This document shows positions 23,667 to 31,404 of a stretch of DNA of 64,000 nt, one piece after another. The stretch covers positions 1-64,000 of the forward strand of contig NZ_FRFA01000012.1 of NCBI RefSeq assembly GCF_900143535.1, given 5' to 3'. The notes below the pieces were generated by a model. The model did not search any database. It was not told where the DNA came from and saw only the letters and a list, made by a program, of their open reading frames with translations. This stretch comes from Tateyamaria sp. Alg231-49. Lineage in GTDB: Bacteria; Pseudomonadota; Alphaproteobacteria; Rhodobacterales; Rhodobacteraceae. The first letter of the stretch is position 1. Each line of letters starts with the position of its first letter. Both the position numbers and the translations under genes were made by a program.

Positions 23667-24322
23667 GTTTTTTCGAAGCAATTAGCAACATCTTCGCTCT
23701 GGGCGGGCCTGTGGTTGTGATCCTGTTTGTCATGTCAGTGCTCACGCTCTCGGTCGCTCTTTATAAGATTTGGCAATTCTCCGCTTCGAGAGTTGGCCAC
23801 CACCAGTTTCTGTCTCAGGCGCTGACGGCATGGGACAAAGGCGAGACGGCTGATGCGCGGGTGCATTTGGCCAAGAGCCGCAGCTACCTCGCTCCTATTC
23901 TGAACGCAGCCATGGACGGTGCAAATCGACCGGGCATCGAAGCACGGCTGGATGCAGAGGCCGGGTTGCTGTTGGCGCGCCTTGAACGCGGGTTTCGCCT
24001 ACTTGATACTGTCGCGCAGATCGCACCGCTTCTTGGTCTGTTTGGGACTGTCTTGGGTATGATCGAGGCGTTCCAAAGCTTGCAATCTGCTGGTTCCTCG
24101 GTTGATCCGTCTTTGTTGGCCGGAGGCATCTGGGTGGCGTTGCTGACCACAGCCGTAGGGTTGGCGGTGGCCATGCCCACGTCAATGGTGCTGGCTTGGC
24201 TGGAAAGCCGCACCGCTCGAGAACGTGTGTTTGCCGATATGGCGTTGCGGACTGTTCTGGTGCCGGAACAGGGCAGGCCTGGGGAGGTTGGAGACCAGCG
24301 CGCCCAGCTGGGCCATGCGTAA
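23663..24322 (+). CDS. exbB: ExbB/TolQ/MotA-type proton channel protein
   Basis: 219 residues with three membrane helices: ALGGPVVVILFVMSVLTLSV at about 12-31, then LDTVAQIAPLLGLFGTVLGM at about 115 and LLAGGIWVALLTTAVGLAVA at about 150. The last two contain the conserved Pro, Gly and Thr residues that line the ion channel with ExbD. The cytoplasmic loop between helices 1 and 2 is helical and carries the LLARLERGF segment. In the inner membrane it converts proton flow into force on TonB. It overlaps its neighbours on both sides. Confidence 0.93.
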   Translation: MSFFEAISNIFALGGPVVVILFVMSVLTLSVALYKIWQFSASRVGHHQFLSQALTAWDKGETADARVHLAKSRSYLAPILNAAMDGANRPGIEARLDAEAGLLLARLERGFRLLDTVAQIAPLLGLFGTVLGMIEAFQSLQSAGSSVDPSLLAGGIWVALLTTAVGLAVAMPTSMVLAWLESRTARERVFADMALRTVLVPEQGRPGEVGDQRAQLGHA

Positions 24323-24680
24323 CGCAGCTCCCTTCGTCAGGCGCGCCGTTTCCATGACCCCTCTTATCGATGTGGTCTTTCTGCTTCTGCTGTTCTTTAT
24401 GCTGTCTTCGACCTTTTCCAACTTTGGCGAAGTCGAGCTTAATCAGGCATCGGGTGGCGAGGCACAGCTGGCCGCACCGAGCGACCGGTTTTTTGTTCAA
24501 CTGGGTGCTGCGCGTCTGGTTTTGAACGGTGCGCCCACCAAAATTGACGATCTGGCAGAGCAAATGGAGCGCGGGCAGGTTCTGGTCAGCCTTGATACGG
24601 ACGTGTCCGCACAGCGATTGGTGGACCTTTTGGTCCGGCTGCGCGGACAACCTGAATTGACTGTTTTGGTGCTGGAGTAG
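24315..24680 (+). CDS. exbD: ExbD/TolR-type protein (first copy)
   Basis: 121 residues: a short cytoplasmic N-terminus, one membrane helix MTPLIDVVFLLLLFFMLSST with the functionally essential Asp (in PLIDV), and a periplasmic domain of about 85 residues. The start at 24315 overlaps the end of exbB. ExbD works with ExbB as the stator of TonB-dependent transport. The four-base gap to the second exbD shows one operon. Confidence 0.93.
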   Translation: MRNAAPFVRRAVSMTPLIDVVFLLLLFFMLSSTFSNFGEVELNQASGGEAQLAAPSDRFFVQLGAARLVLNGAPTKIDDLAEQMERGQVLVSLDTDVSAQRLVDLLVRLRGQPELTVLVLE

Positions 24681-24684
24681 TCAC

Positions 24685-25062
24685 ATGATCCGACCCGCAC
24701 GCCAAAATCCGAAACGTGACCCGTCGATTGCGCTGATCAATGTTATTTTCATAATGCTGATCTTTTTTCTCATCGCCGGGACCATCGCGCCGCCACTGGA
24801 TAGCGACTTGCAGCTTGTCGACACCGCTGGGCTGGAAGGACGCGACCCCTCTGACGCACTTGTTCTGCGCGAAGATGGGACTTTGAGTTTCCGCGGGGCG
24901 CCGATTGATGCTGATGCCTATATGAGCACGTATGAGACCGGGCCTGTGCGCATTGTGCCGGATCGCAATGCAAGTGGCCCGCGTGTGATAGAGGTCTCTG
25001 CCATCCTCCGTGACCTTGGTGCTGCGTCGATCATTCTGGTCACTGAACGGGCTCTTGAATGA
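24685..25062 (+). CDS. exbD: ExbD/TolR-type protein (second copy)
   Basis: 125 residues, a diverged second ExbD. The membrane helix is ALINVIFIMLIFFLIAGTIA, where the usual Asp of PLIDV is replaced by Asn (SIALINVIF). The periplasmic part is FRGAPIDADAY and DLGAASIILVTERALE. A missing Asp would prevent this copy from taking part in proton transfer in the same way as the first, so the two could form a heteromer with a structural second subunit. Systems with two ExbD genes are known in other proteobacteria. The stop overlaps the tonB start by ATGA. Confidence 0.9.
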   Translation: MIRPARQNPKRDPSIALINVIFIMLIFFLIAGTIAPPLDSDLQLVDTAGLEGRDPSDALVLREDGTLSFRGAPIDADAYMSTYETGPVRIVPDRNASGPRVIEVSAILRDLGAASIILVTERALE

Positions 25063-26255
25063 TTTCAAGATCGGTCACTGTCGCTGTGATAGCGGTCTTG
25101 CTGTCTCTTGCCGTGCATTTCCTTGGGGTGAGAGTCACCTCGACGATTCAACAACGCCCCAAGCCCGAGCCAGACACTGCTGGCACGTCAACGGAGATTG
25201 TTGCACCCGGCAGTGCATTTGAAGACCTCGCAGATCCCGTCAGCGAGCCTGTCACACCGGAACCCGAAGAGGCTGTGCCCCCTGAGCCCGCCGAAGTCCC
25301 AACCAGTGACGCTCTGGTTGCGTCTGAAAATCCACAACAGACGACGGCGCCTGACACAGGCACTGCGCAGTCCCCCCCATCCGAGTTGGCCGAACCCACT
25401 GCACCCGAGCCAAGTCAAACGCCCCAGCCAACAACCGTGGCACCTGTGGGCGTTGATGATAGCGCAGCTGTGGAACCAAGCCTTACGCCTCCGGCTGGGA
25501 CTGACACTGTGACTGCCATCCCCCAAGGTCAGCCCGTCGAACCCTCTGACGCTTCGCCACAGCCTCCTTTGGCCAGTCAACCAACCGCCGTGCCATCTGC
25601 GCCAGCACCTGTTCCGCCTGTTTCACAGATACCCGTGGTGCCTTCAGTGCCAGTCGTTTCACTGCAACCTTCAGACATTGAACCTGAAACGCCTGTCACT
25701 CCAATAGAACCAGAGCCAACGCAAACCCCAGAGGAGGCGATCGATTCAGAGCCTTCCGAATTGGCCGTCACAACGTCCCTGCGCCCCCGCCTGCCTGCGA
25801 AAAGACCACCATCAGCGCAAGAAGGCGCGGCCGACGGCGCGCCCGAAAACCTCGAAACCCGATTGGCGCCCTCCCAGCTGATCGAGTCCCCGCTGACCGC
25901 TTACAAGCGCGGCGGAGCCAATGTGTTTGGTCAGCAAGGAGGTCAAACCGGTGCCAGCCGCCAAGGCTTTGGAGTGTCGCGCAATTCCGGCAACTCTGAT
26001 GTTACAAACTATGTGGGACAAGTTCTGGTTCACTTGAATCGAACGCCATCCGTCCCGGTCTCTGGCAAAGGATGGGCGCGCGTATTCTTCCAGATCAATC
26101 CGGACGGCAGTCTCGCATCGGTCGCCGTCCTCGACAGTTCCGGGTCACGATCAATCGAAGGCGCGGCAAAACTCCAAGTAAGAAGCGCGGTGCCATTCCC
26201 ACGCCCACCGAGCGGCAAGAGAAGAACTCTGAACTTTATCTATCGGATCGATTGA
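25059..26255 (+). CDS. tonB: TonB-like energy transducer
   Basis: 398 residues: an N-terminal anchor helix (SVTVAVIAVLLSLAVHFLGV), a long Pro/Glu/Thr/Ala-rich linker spanning about residues 30-255 (repeated EPEEA, PEPS, TPEEA-type runs) that crosses the periplasm, and a C-terminal domain of about 95 residues. The latter has VNHLNRTPSVPVSGKG-like and RVFFQINPDGSLASVAVLDS, and ends SAVPFPRPPSGKRRTLNFIYRI, a TonB_C-type fold. The linker is unusually long. It would pass energy from the ExbB-ExbD complex to an outer-membrane receptor, but none is encoded in this window. A G-rich hairpin at 26278 follows. Confidence 0.9.
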   Translation: MISRSVTVAVIAVLLSLAVHFLGVRVTSTIQQRPKPEPDTAGTSTEIVAPGSAFEDLADPVSEPVTPEPEEAVPPEPAEVPTSDALVASENPQQTTAPDTGTAQSPPSELAEPTAPEPSQTPQPTTVAPVGVDDSAAVEPSLTPPAGTDTVTAIPQGQPVEPSDASPQPPLASQPTAVPSAPAPVPPVSQIPVVPSVPVVSLQPSDIEPETPVTPIEPEPTQTPEEAIDSEPSELAVTTSLRPRLPAKRPPSAQEGAADGAPENLETRLAPSQLIESPLTAYKRGGANVFGQQGGQTGASRQGFGVSRNSGNSDVTNYVGQVLVHLNRTPSVPVSGKGWARVFFQINPDGSLASVAVLDSSGSRSIEGAAKLQVRSAVPFPRPPSGKRRTLNFIYRID

Positions 26256-26277
26256 TCTGACAGTTGAATTGAGCGCA

Positions 26278-26299
26278 CCTAGGGTTCTTGAACCTTAGG
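26278..26299 (+). terminator. Palindromic hairpin after tonB
   Basis: CCTAGGGTTC (26278-26287) pairs with GAACCTTAGG (26290-26299) with one G-T pair and a two-base loop. There is no T-run, so it is a weak candidate terminator for the exb/tonB operon or a bidirectional structure shared with the convergent GST gene. Confidence 0.45.
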
Positions 26300-26388
26300 C
26301 GATCAATGCAAACAACGGGAAAAGTTCCGCGACGGGCCGACATTGCATTCTATCAATGACGCGCTGACTCCGTCCGCAAAACTAAAGA

Positions 26389-27024
26389 TCAGCCTCCAAA
26401 CCATGTCGGCGCGTCGCCCTCTGACCAAGGGACGTATTTGGTCATAACGTGCGCAAAGGCCTCGATTTGCATGAACGTATCAAGCCATACAATCAAACTT
26501 GGCCATGGTTGCGCATCAAACCATTCACGATCAACGTTGGCGAACTGACGTACAAACGGAAATATGGCAAGATCGGCCACCGTTGTGTGGTTTCCATACA
26601 GTGCCGTCTGCCCCCGAAGTTGCGCATCAAGATTAATCAGAAAAGTGGCCGCTTTTCCACGCTCGACCTGTGGGTCCACGTCTGGGTAGCGCGACGCATA
26701 TTTTGTGTGATCCAGAGCCGATTTAAATGGGCCATCATTTTCGCCAATCAGGTCCCAACCTTCCTTCGGCATGTTCAGCAGATGGTGCGGATCATTCTGT
26801 TCAAGGGCCCAGACCATGATGTCCCTGCTTTCATCCAGTGCCCGATCCGCGAGACGAAGAGCCGGTACCGTGGCCGAGGCTGACGTCTCTAGGAACGCTG
26901 GCGGTTTGTCCTGCAATAGAATTTCGCGCAGCTCTACTTTGACCCCGGCACTTGCAATCGCAAGGCGCGCCCGGATGGCGTAGGGGCAACGTCGAAACGT
27001 CCAAAGAATAGGGTGCTGGGACAT
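26389..27024 (-). CDS. Glutathione S-transferase
   Basis: 211 residues. The N-terminal thioredoxin-like domain opens PILWTFRRCPYAIRARLAIA, with a CPY motif in the place of the catalytic Ser/Cys of beta/omega-type GSTs. TVPALRLADRALDESRDIMV supplies the cis-Pro and the Ser that bind glutathione. The C-terminal helical domain holds YGNHTTVADLAIFPFVRQFA, the N-capping box. The start at 27024 (MSQHPIL) is chosen over an upstream Met whose first 50 residues are Cys-rich and unlike the family. The substrate is unknown. It is convergent with tonB. Confidence 0.92.
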   Translation of the reverse strand: MSQHPILWTFRRCPYAIRARLAIASAGVKVELREILLQDKPPAFLETSASATVPALRLADRALDESRDIMVWALEQNDPHHLLNMPKEGWDLIGENDGPFKSALDHTKYASRYPDVDPQVERGKAATFLINLDAQLRGQTALYGNHTTVADLAIFPFVRQFANVDREWFDAQPWPSLIVWLDTFMQIEAFAHVMTKYVPWSEGDAPTWFGG

Positions 27025-27230
27025 ATGAGGCCTACATAGCAAGAAACAACGTGGTTGAGCGAGGATAGCTTTCGGACGAAGTTGTTCTGATCGAATAACG
27101 CTATCGCGGGTCAGGACCCAGACTGTCGGTTTTGCGCGTTGTGCGAACTGACACAATGTGCAGCAAGCGGCCATAAAACACCATGTGAGCGCCGTGTTGA
27201 TCCACTCATCTCTGGTATGGCTCGGGCATT

Positions 27231-27362
27231 TCAGCCTGTGGCGTGGCCGTGAAATTGGTCGCTAGCAGTCCCTGTGACCAGAGCCGTCAAAAGGAAGGCT
27301 ATCAGCAAACTTTTCTGAAAACTTGGGGGGCCGAGGGTTTTGGGATGGCACGTTGAGGGCAT
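27231..27362 (-). CDS. Small 43-residue secreted or membrane peptide
   Basis: The peptide starts MPSTCHPKTLGPPSFQ and has one hydrophobic segment, KSLLIAFLLTALVTGTAS, followed by a polar tail QFHGHATG. GGAAGG seven bases before the ATG at 27362 is a strong ribosome-binding site. Two TetR-type 13-base palindromes lie just upstream (27378-27421), so its expression would be controlled together with the divergent tetR gene. I know no relative. The ribosome-binding site and the operators argue that it is real. Confidence 0.55.
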   Translation of the reverse strand: MPSTCHPKTLGPPSFQKSLLIAFLLTALVTGTASDQFHGHATG

Positions 27363-27377
27363 TTTACCTTCCTTAAT

Positions 27378-27421
27378 TGAGCAATGTTCATTATTCTTGC
27401 TGAAAAACTGAACGATGATCA
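27378..27421. promoter_or_regulatory. Two TetR-type operators in the divergent promoter
   Basis: TGAGCAATGTTCA (27378-27390) and TGAACGATGATCA (27409-27421) fit the consensus TGANCGNNGTTCA seen three more times at 29852-29916. Their centres are 31 bases apart, three helical turns. They lie between the small peptide gene (minus) and the tetR gene (plus), so the regulator probably controls both, including itself. Confidence 0.55.
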
Positions 27422-27563
27422 ATAACATTGTGGACAGCGTCCAATTACCTTGATAAAACCCTAGTCTACGAAGCTTGGGTTCATGGCCGGAATATCTCTC
27501 GGGCCAAAGTCAGGTTTAGCTGCACGAACGCGGTCTTCCGCCTTGCATATCAGGATGTGAACA

Positions 27564-28187
27564 CTGGCCAGACGATCGGATCATACACGCGAACAACTAA
27601 CCGAACTCATTCTGGAGGCTGGTGAGAAGATCATCGCCACCAAAGGACTTCGAGAGCTGACGGTGCGCCAAATCGGAACAGCCATCGGGTATTCCGCAGG
27701 CTCGGTTTACAACGTTTTTCGCAATCTTGACGACCTGATTTCACACATCAACGCCCGCACCCTGCGCGCTTTGGAAACCAAAATTGCAGAAGTTCAGGAA
27801 ACCGGTGACGTACATGCGGATGCCAAATCTGTTTTGCAGGTTTATTCCCGCTTTCAAGCCGAACACTCAAAGCTTTGGGCTGCGAACAATGTGCACGCGA
27901 TGCGTCAGGATATTGAGCAGGCTCAAATTTATGACGAAGCCCTTGAGGCGGTAGTCGATTGTGTCGTGCGGATCGTTTCGCCTGGTCTTCCAAACCGAAG
28001 CGATAAAGAGGTCAGAAAGTCTGTTCGGGTCCTATGGGCTTCACTGCTTGGCATCGCGTCGGTTCCTGCTTCTGCGCGTTTCCTCAAAGAAGGGGGCTAC
28101 AGTGTGGACCTGATGGCTGAAGATCTGGTCGAACACTACCTTCGCGGCCTCATCGCCGAACAGGACGACCAAGAACCCCATCGATGA
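27564..28187 (+). CDS. TetR-family transcriptional regulator, start codon unusual
   Basis: The TetR DNA-binding domain is complete only if translation begins near 27564: REQLTELILEAGEKIIATKG, LRELTVRQIGTAIGYSAGSV, YNVFRNLDDLISHIN. No ATG, GTG or TTG exists in this frame before helix 1; it is preceded by ATG-TGA. The candidates are a CTG at 27564 (with AGGATG upstream) or the GTG at 27663, which would delete helix 1 and half the HTH. The C-terminal ligand domain ends AEQDDQEPHR and overlaps the plsC-like gene by ATGA. Either the gene uses CTG or it has been damaged at its start. It should repress via the nearby 13-base palindromes. Confidence 0.75.
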   Translation: MARRSDHTREQLTELILEAGEKIIATKGLRELTVRQIGTAIGYSAGSVYNVFRNLDDLISHINARTLRALETKIAEVQETGDVHADAKSVLQVYSRFQAEHSKLWAANNVHAMRQDIEQAQIYDEALEAVVDCVVRIVSPGLPNRSDKEVRKSVRVLWASLLGIASVPASARFLKEGGYSVDLMAEDLVEHYLRGLIAEQDDQEPHR

Positions 28188-29623
28188 CCCATAGCGCCCG
28201 CACAGAGCCGCGGATTGGTGGTGACCCGCCTCGGCCCTTTATGGACTCACTCTTGCGCGGTTTGGGGCGGCTCGTCTTGCAAGCCTACTATCGTCAGATC
28301 GAAGTGACGGGTTCAAATCACCTTCCAGAATCCGGGCCGGTCATCGTTGTCGCCAACCACTTCAACAGCCTTGTCGATGGCGTGTTCATTACGTCCTTTT
28401 TGCCAAGGATGCCGAGGTTTCTTGCTGCGAGTACGATATGGGACTTTACCCCGATCAGGCCGCTTCTGAATGCGGCGGGTGTTGTGCCTCTTTTCCGAGC
28501 ACAAGATGGGCGCAAGGTAAAAGGTTCTATGCCTGCGACATTTACCAAAGCTGCTGAACTGCTGCGGTCAGGTGGCGTGCTAGCAATCTTTCCTGAGGGC
28601 AAAAGTCATAATGAACCCAGCCTTCTACCATTGAAAACGGGTACAGCCAGGATTGCGCTGGAGGCCGATTCAGATACGGATCTGCTCAGCGTGCAGATCG
28701 TTCCAGTCGCTCTGACATTTGAGGCCAAGAACAGATTCCGGTCCCGAACTTTGGTCGAAATCGGCTCCCCGATTGCCGCGAGTCGAGATCAGATCGAAGC
28801 CTATAGGTCGCAAGATCCCGCAGTTCGAGCCGCGGCGGTAAAGCAACTGACTTCGCAAATCAGTGAATGCCTACAGGCGCTGGCACCCCGTCACGAGACA
28901 TGGGAAGAGGCCCGCCTGATCGGTCGAGCCGCCGAAATTATCGGTCAGCCAGACCCGATCGACGCTCAGCACAATGATTGGGCAACATTGAACACCACCC
29001 GCAGAGATCTGAGCCGGGGATATGCCATCGTGCGCGAAACCCACCCGGAACAAACAGCGGCTCTGCGGCAAGATCTCGCGGAGTATGACAACCTGCTTCG
29101 GGCAACCGCCTTGCGTGACGGTCAAGTCGCGAACACTCCGTCTGCGGGGGCAGGCCCGTTCATAGTCAAAACGTTGGTGCGTTTTCTTTTGGGTCTGCCC
29201 ATCGTCTGCATCGGGTTATTGCTAAACTGGCCGCCTTACCGGGCGTTGCTGGCATTAAGCCACTGGAGGGATCTGGATAAGCGGTCAACGTGGTCGATCT
29301 TTGCGGGATTTTTTCTATTCCCCATATTTTGGACAATTGCGGCCATCGTCTCTGGATATGTCGGTTCCACGATTTGGGGTGCGGCTGCCTTTTGGATCAT
29401 CGGCAGCGCAGTTTTGATCGCCTGTCCGGTTTCCGGCAAGGCGATGCTCGGATATCTTGATCTTTACTCTGAAACTGTGGCCGAAGCCCGCGCACGGACC
29501 CGTTTGCACGGAGCAAACAGTTTGGGCGATAGTCTGACCGAGAAACGGCAGATCATCCTTGAGAAGCTTCGTGCGCTAGTTGAAGCCCATCGTTCAGACG
29601 AAGCACATCGAAAGCCTGACTAA
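28184..29623 (+). CDS. PlsC-like lysophospholipid acyltransferase
   Basis: 479 residues. The acyltransferase domain (about 30-260) carries PVIVVANHFNSLVDGVFI (His59 and Asp65, the catalytic pair, with one extra residue compared with the classical HX4D), PLLNAAGVVPLFR, and VLAIFPEGKSHNEPSLLPLK (acceptor-binding FPEG). After a helical middle, residues 325-430 contain four hydrophobic segments (FLLGLPIVCIGLLLNW, TWSIFAGFFLFPIFWTIAAI), and the end is a charged helix. This is the large, membrane-embedded class with a C-terminal extension. It is translationally coupled to the TetR gene. Phospholipid remodelling is probable; the exact acceptor is not known. Confidence 0.88.
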   Translation: MTHSARTEPRIGGDPPRPFMDSLLRGLGRLVLQAYYRQIEVTGSNHLPESGPVIVVANHFNSLVDGVFITSFLPRMPRFLAASTIWDFTPIRPLLNAAGVVPLFRAQDGRKVKGSMPATFTKAAELLRSGGVLAIFPEGKSHNEPSLLPLKTGTARIALEADSDTDLLSVQIVPVALTFEAKNRFRSRTLVEIGSPIAASRDQIEAYRSQDPAVRAAAVKQLTSQISECLQALAPRHETWEEARLIGRAAEIIGQPDPIDAQHNDWATLNTTRRDLSRGYAIVRETHPEQTAALRQDLAEYDNLLRATALRDGQVANTPSAGAGPFIVKTLVRFLLGLPIVCIGLLLNWPPYRALLALSHWRDLDKRSTWSIFAGFFLFPIFWTIAAIVSGYVGSTIWGAAAFWIIGSAVLIACPVSGKAMLGYLDLYSETVAEARARTRLHGANSLGDSLTEKRQIILEKLRALVEAHRSDEAHRKPD

Positions 29624-29851
29624 GGGTTTTCAGTCGGGTGAAGGCGCGTGCATTCTGTGTGGTTCGGTTTTGCAATCCACGGAAGTGATCTGCAAATTTT
29701 CAGCGTTGCATTGATTCTCTTGCGGAGCTGTTCCTACGCCGAAAACCTGAAACCGCAGGCCCACCATTCCACAGCGGCGACGCGTTCAGAAAATAGTTTC
29801 TGAGCTAAACCTCTGTTAAAATAAGGTTTTATTTACATTGCACCAAGATTT

Positions 29852-29916
29852 TGAGCGCCGTTCAATATTTATATTGACCGACGTTCAATTGCATGCAATT
29901 AAATGAACATCGTTCA
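29852..29916 (+). promoter_or_regulatory. Three TetR-type operators upstream of the 29933 gene
   Basis: TGAGCGCCGTTCA (29852-29864), TGACCGACGTTCA (29875-29887) and TGAACATCGTTCA (29904-29916) share the consensus TGANCGNNGTTCA with two sites at 27378-27421. They cover an AT-rich stretch just upstream of the short gene at 29933 and would block its promoter. The remaining bases from 29624 to 29851 hold nothing I recognise. Confidence 0.6.
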
Positions 29917-29932
29917 GTTAATGGAGAAAACC

Positions 29933-30154
29933 ATGTCTACTCAAACTCAAACCGCTTCCGGAACGCGTCGCGCCATTCGGTCAACGTCGAGAACTGTTCT
30001 GCTCCTGTCAGCTCTTTGTTTTGGACCCATTGCATGCTCTGCCCCAGAGATTCCTGGTGTCACGAGTGCCGCGACGGACTTGTCGCTCGCCATTGGAGAT
30101 GCTGTCGATATGCGCAATCTCAATGGATTGGCCCCTCGCCTTCCCGGCCTGTGA
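29933..30154 (+). CDS. Short lipoprotein-like protein, probably truncated
   Basis: 73 residues from an ATG preceded by GGAGAAAA. A basic N-terminus is followed by a hydrophobic segment ending LLSALCFGPIACSAPEIPGV, possibly a lipobox with Cys at the cleavage site. After AIGDAVDMRNLNGLAPRLP the frame ends. The three operators directly upstream show that this gene is, or was, the regulated target of the TetR protein. Such targets are usually efflux adaptor subunits or lipid genes, which start similarly but run 350-400 residues. No continuing frame is visible downstream, so I regard it as the beginning of a deleted gene. Confidence 0.5.
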   Translation: MSTQTQTASGTRRAIRSTSRTVLLLSALCFGPIACSAPEIPGVTSAATDLSLAIGDAVDMRNLNGLAPRLPGL

Positions 30155-30462
30155 TGCAGGTCGAACACCTCGCAATGACGGTCCTCGGCAACGAATTATG
30201 GTCCAGCGGCGAATGGTGTTCGAACATTGGTGACAGCGCGATAGGCCTGATATCTCTACGCGGAAACAGATTTGGGTTGGCTCTTTTTTGACCGGGCCAG
30301 CCAGCCTTCCGGATCAGGCTCAACCGGACATCTGATCGCATCCATCAAGGTCAGCTTTTTCAATTTCGTTGCACGTACAGTTTGTCATGCAGTTGCAAAC
30401 GTGATGACTTTACCGCCGCTCATGCGCGCACCCTTGCAGAGAAATTACCAAGATGCGCACTG
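30155..30462. other. Non-coding stretch, likely deletion scar
   Basis: No frame with a ribosome-binding site and coding-like composition was found on either strand. The stretch separates the truncated lipoprotein gene from the end of the convergent symporter gene, and probably marks where the original TetR target genes were lost. Confidence 0.4.
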
Positions 30463-31401
30463 TCACGCGGTGGGTTCAATGCCGGGCATCTTCAGTCGCG
30501 CCAACAGGAAAGGCGTCAGGTACATCGGAATTTGATAACACCCGACAAAGATCATCAACGGCGCGGCTATCTCATCTGGCAGCACAATCAGGAACAGAGC
30601 GATATTGCGATGACCTGCGTAGATGGCGGTCGGCACCGCCATTGCCAAACGCGCCCGGTTGAACAGTCGCAAGGTCACAACCACGAGGCCAAAGTTGATC
30701 GCAAGGGCCGCAAGTAGCCACAAAAGAAGCACCAAAGGATCATTTCGCAACAGCGGGCCAATTGCACTCATTAGGCCAACAACAACGACGGCCAGAAGAA
30801 GCGCCGCACACCCATCCAACGCGCCTTGCATCTGTGTTTCAGCCAACCGGGGCACCAAGTGCCGGATTGCAAAGCCAACGCCGACTGACGTCAGGATTGC
30901 CAGCAGCAGACCCAGCGACAGGGTGATCCCGCTGATGACGCCTCCGCCTGCCGGATCAAGGATCAGGAAAACCGGGAGGGCCGTGAGCGGAAACAGCGCC
31001 GTTCCCATCACCAGCAGGCGCATTCCGGGCGCCGGATCCAGCCCCATCATAATGGCAAAGTTTGGCGCACCCGTCAGCGAAGGCGCCGCGAGCATCAAGG
31101 ATACAGCGATGGCCAGTGGAAGGTGTGACAGGCCTGCGAGGGCAAATGCGGCAATGACGATCAGCGGCAATACGGTTTGAAAGGCAGCGATACGCACAAG
31201 CGTTGGCCAAAGATCGCGGCGCTCACCGAACGCCTGACGGGCACCTATGCGGATGCCGGTGACAAGCAACAGCAGTGCCACAAGCGTGCCGATCCACGGG
31301 CGGATTACCTCGGCCAGTCCGGGCGCAAGAAGGCCAAGGCAAAGACCGGCAATCAGGCAATAGCGTCCCTGCGCTCCGATCCACGACAGAGCACTGAGCA
31401 T
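30463..31401 (-). CDS. Bile acid:sodium symporter-like (BASS superfamily) membrane protein
   Basis: 312 residues with about ten hydrophobic segments. Features are an N-terminal GRYCLIAGLCLGLLAPGL, LVTGIRIGARQAFGERRDLW, SLMLAAPSLTGAPNFAIMMG with the Gly/Pro-broken helix seen in BASS transporters, and PTAIYAGHRNIALFLIVLPD at the end. This is typical of the BASS/arsenical-resistance fold. Its start lies three bases after the dctM stop, so it is the last gene of the FAD oxidase-TRAP operon. It probably moves a related organic acid, perhaps as an exporter; direction and substrate are not known. Confidence 0.75.
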   Translation of the reverse strand: MLSALSWIGAQGRYCLIAGLCLGLLAPGLAEVIRPWIGTLVALLLLVTGIRIGARQAFGERRDLWPTLVRIAAFQTVLPLIVIAAFALAGLSHLPLAIAVSLMLAAPSLTGAPNFAIMMGLDPAPGMRLLVMGTALFPLTALPVFLILDPAGGGVISGITLSLGLLLAILTSVGVGFAIRHLVPRLAETQMQGALDGCAALLLAVVVVGLMSAIGPLLRNDPLVLLLWLLAALAINFGLVVVTLRLFNRARLAMAVPTAIYAGHRNIALFLIVLPDEIAAPLMIFVGCYQIPMYLTPFLLARLKMPGIEPTA

Positions 31402-31404
31402 TCG

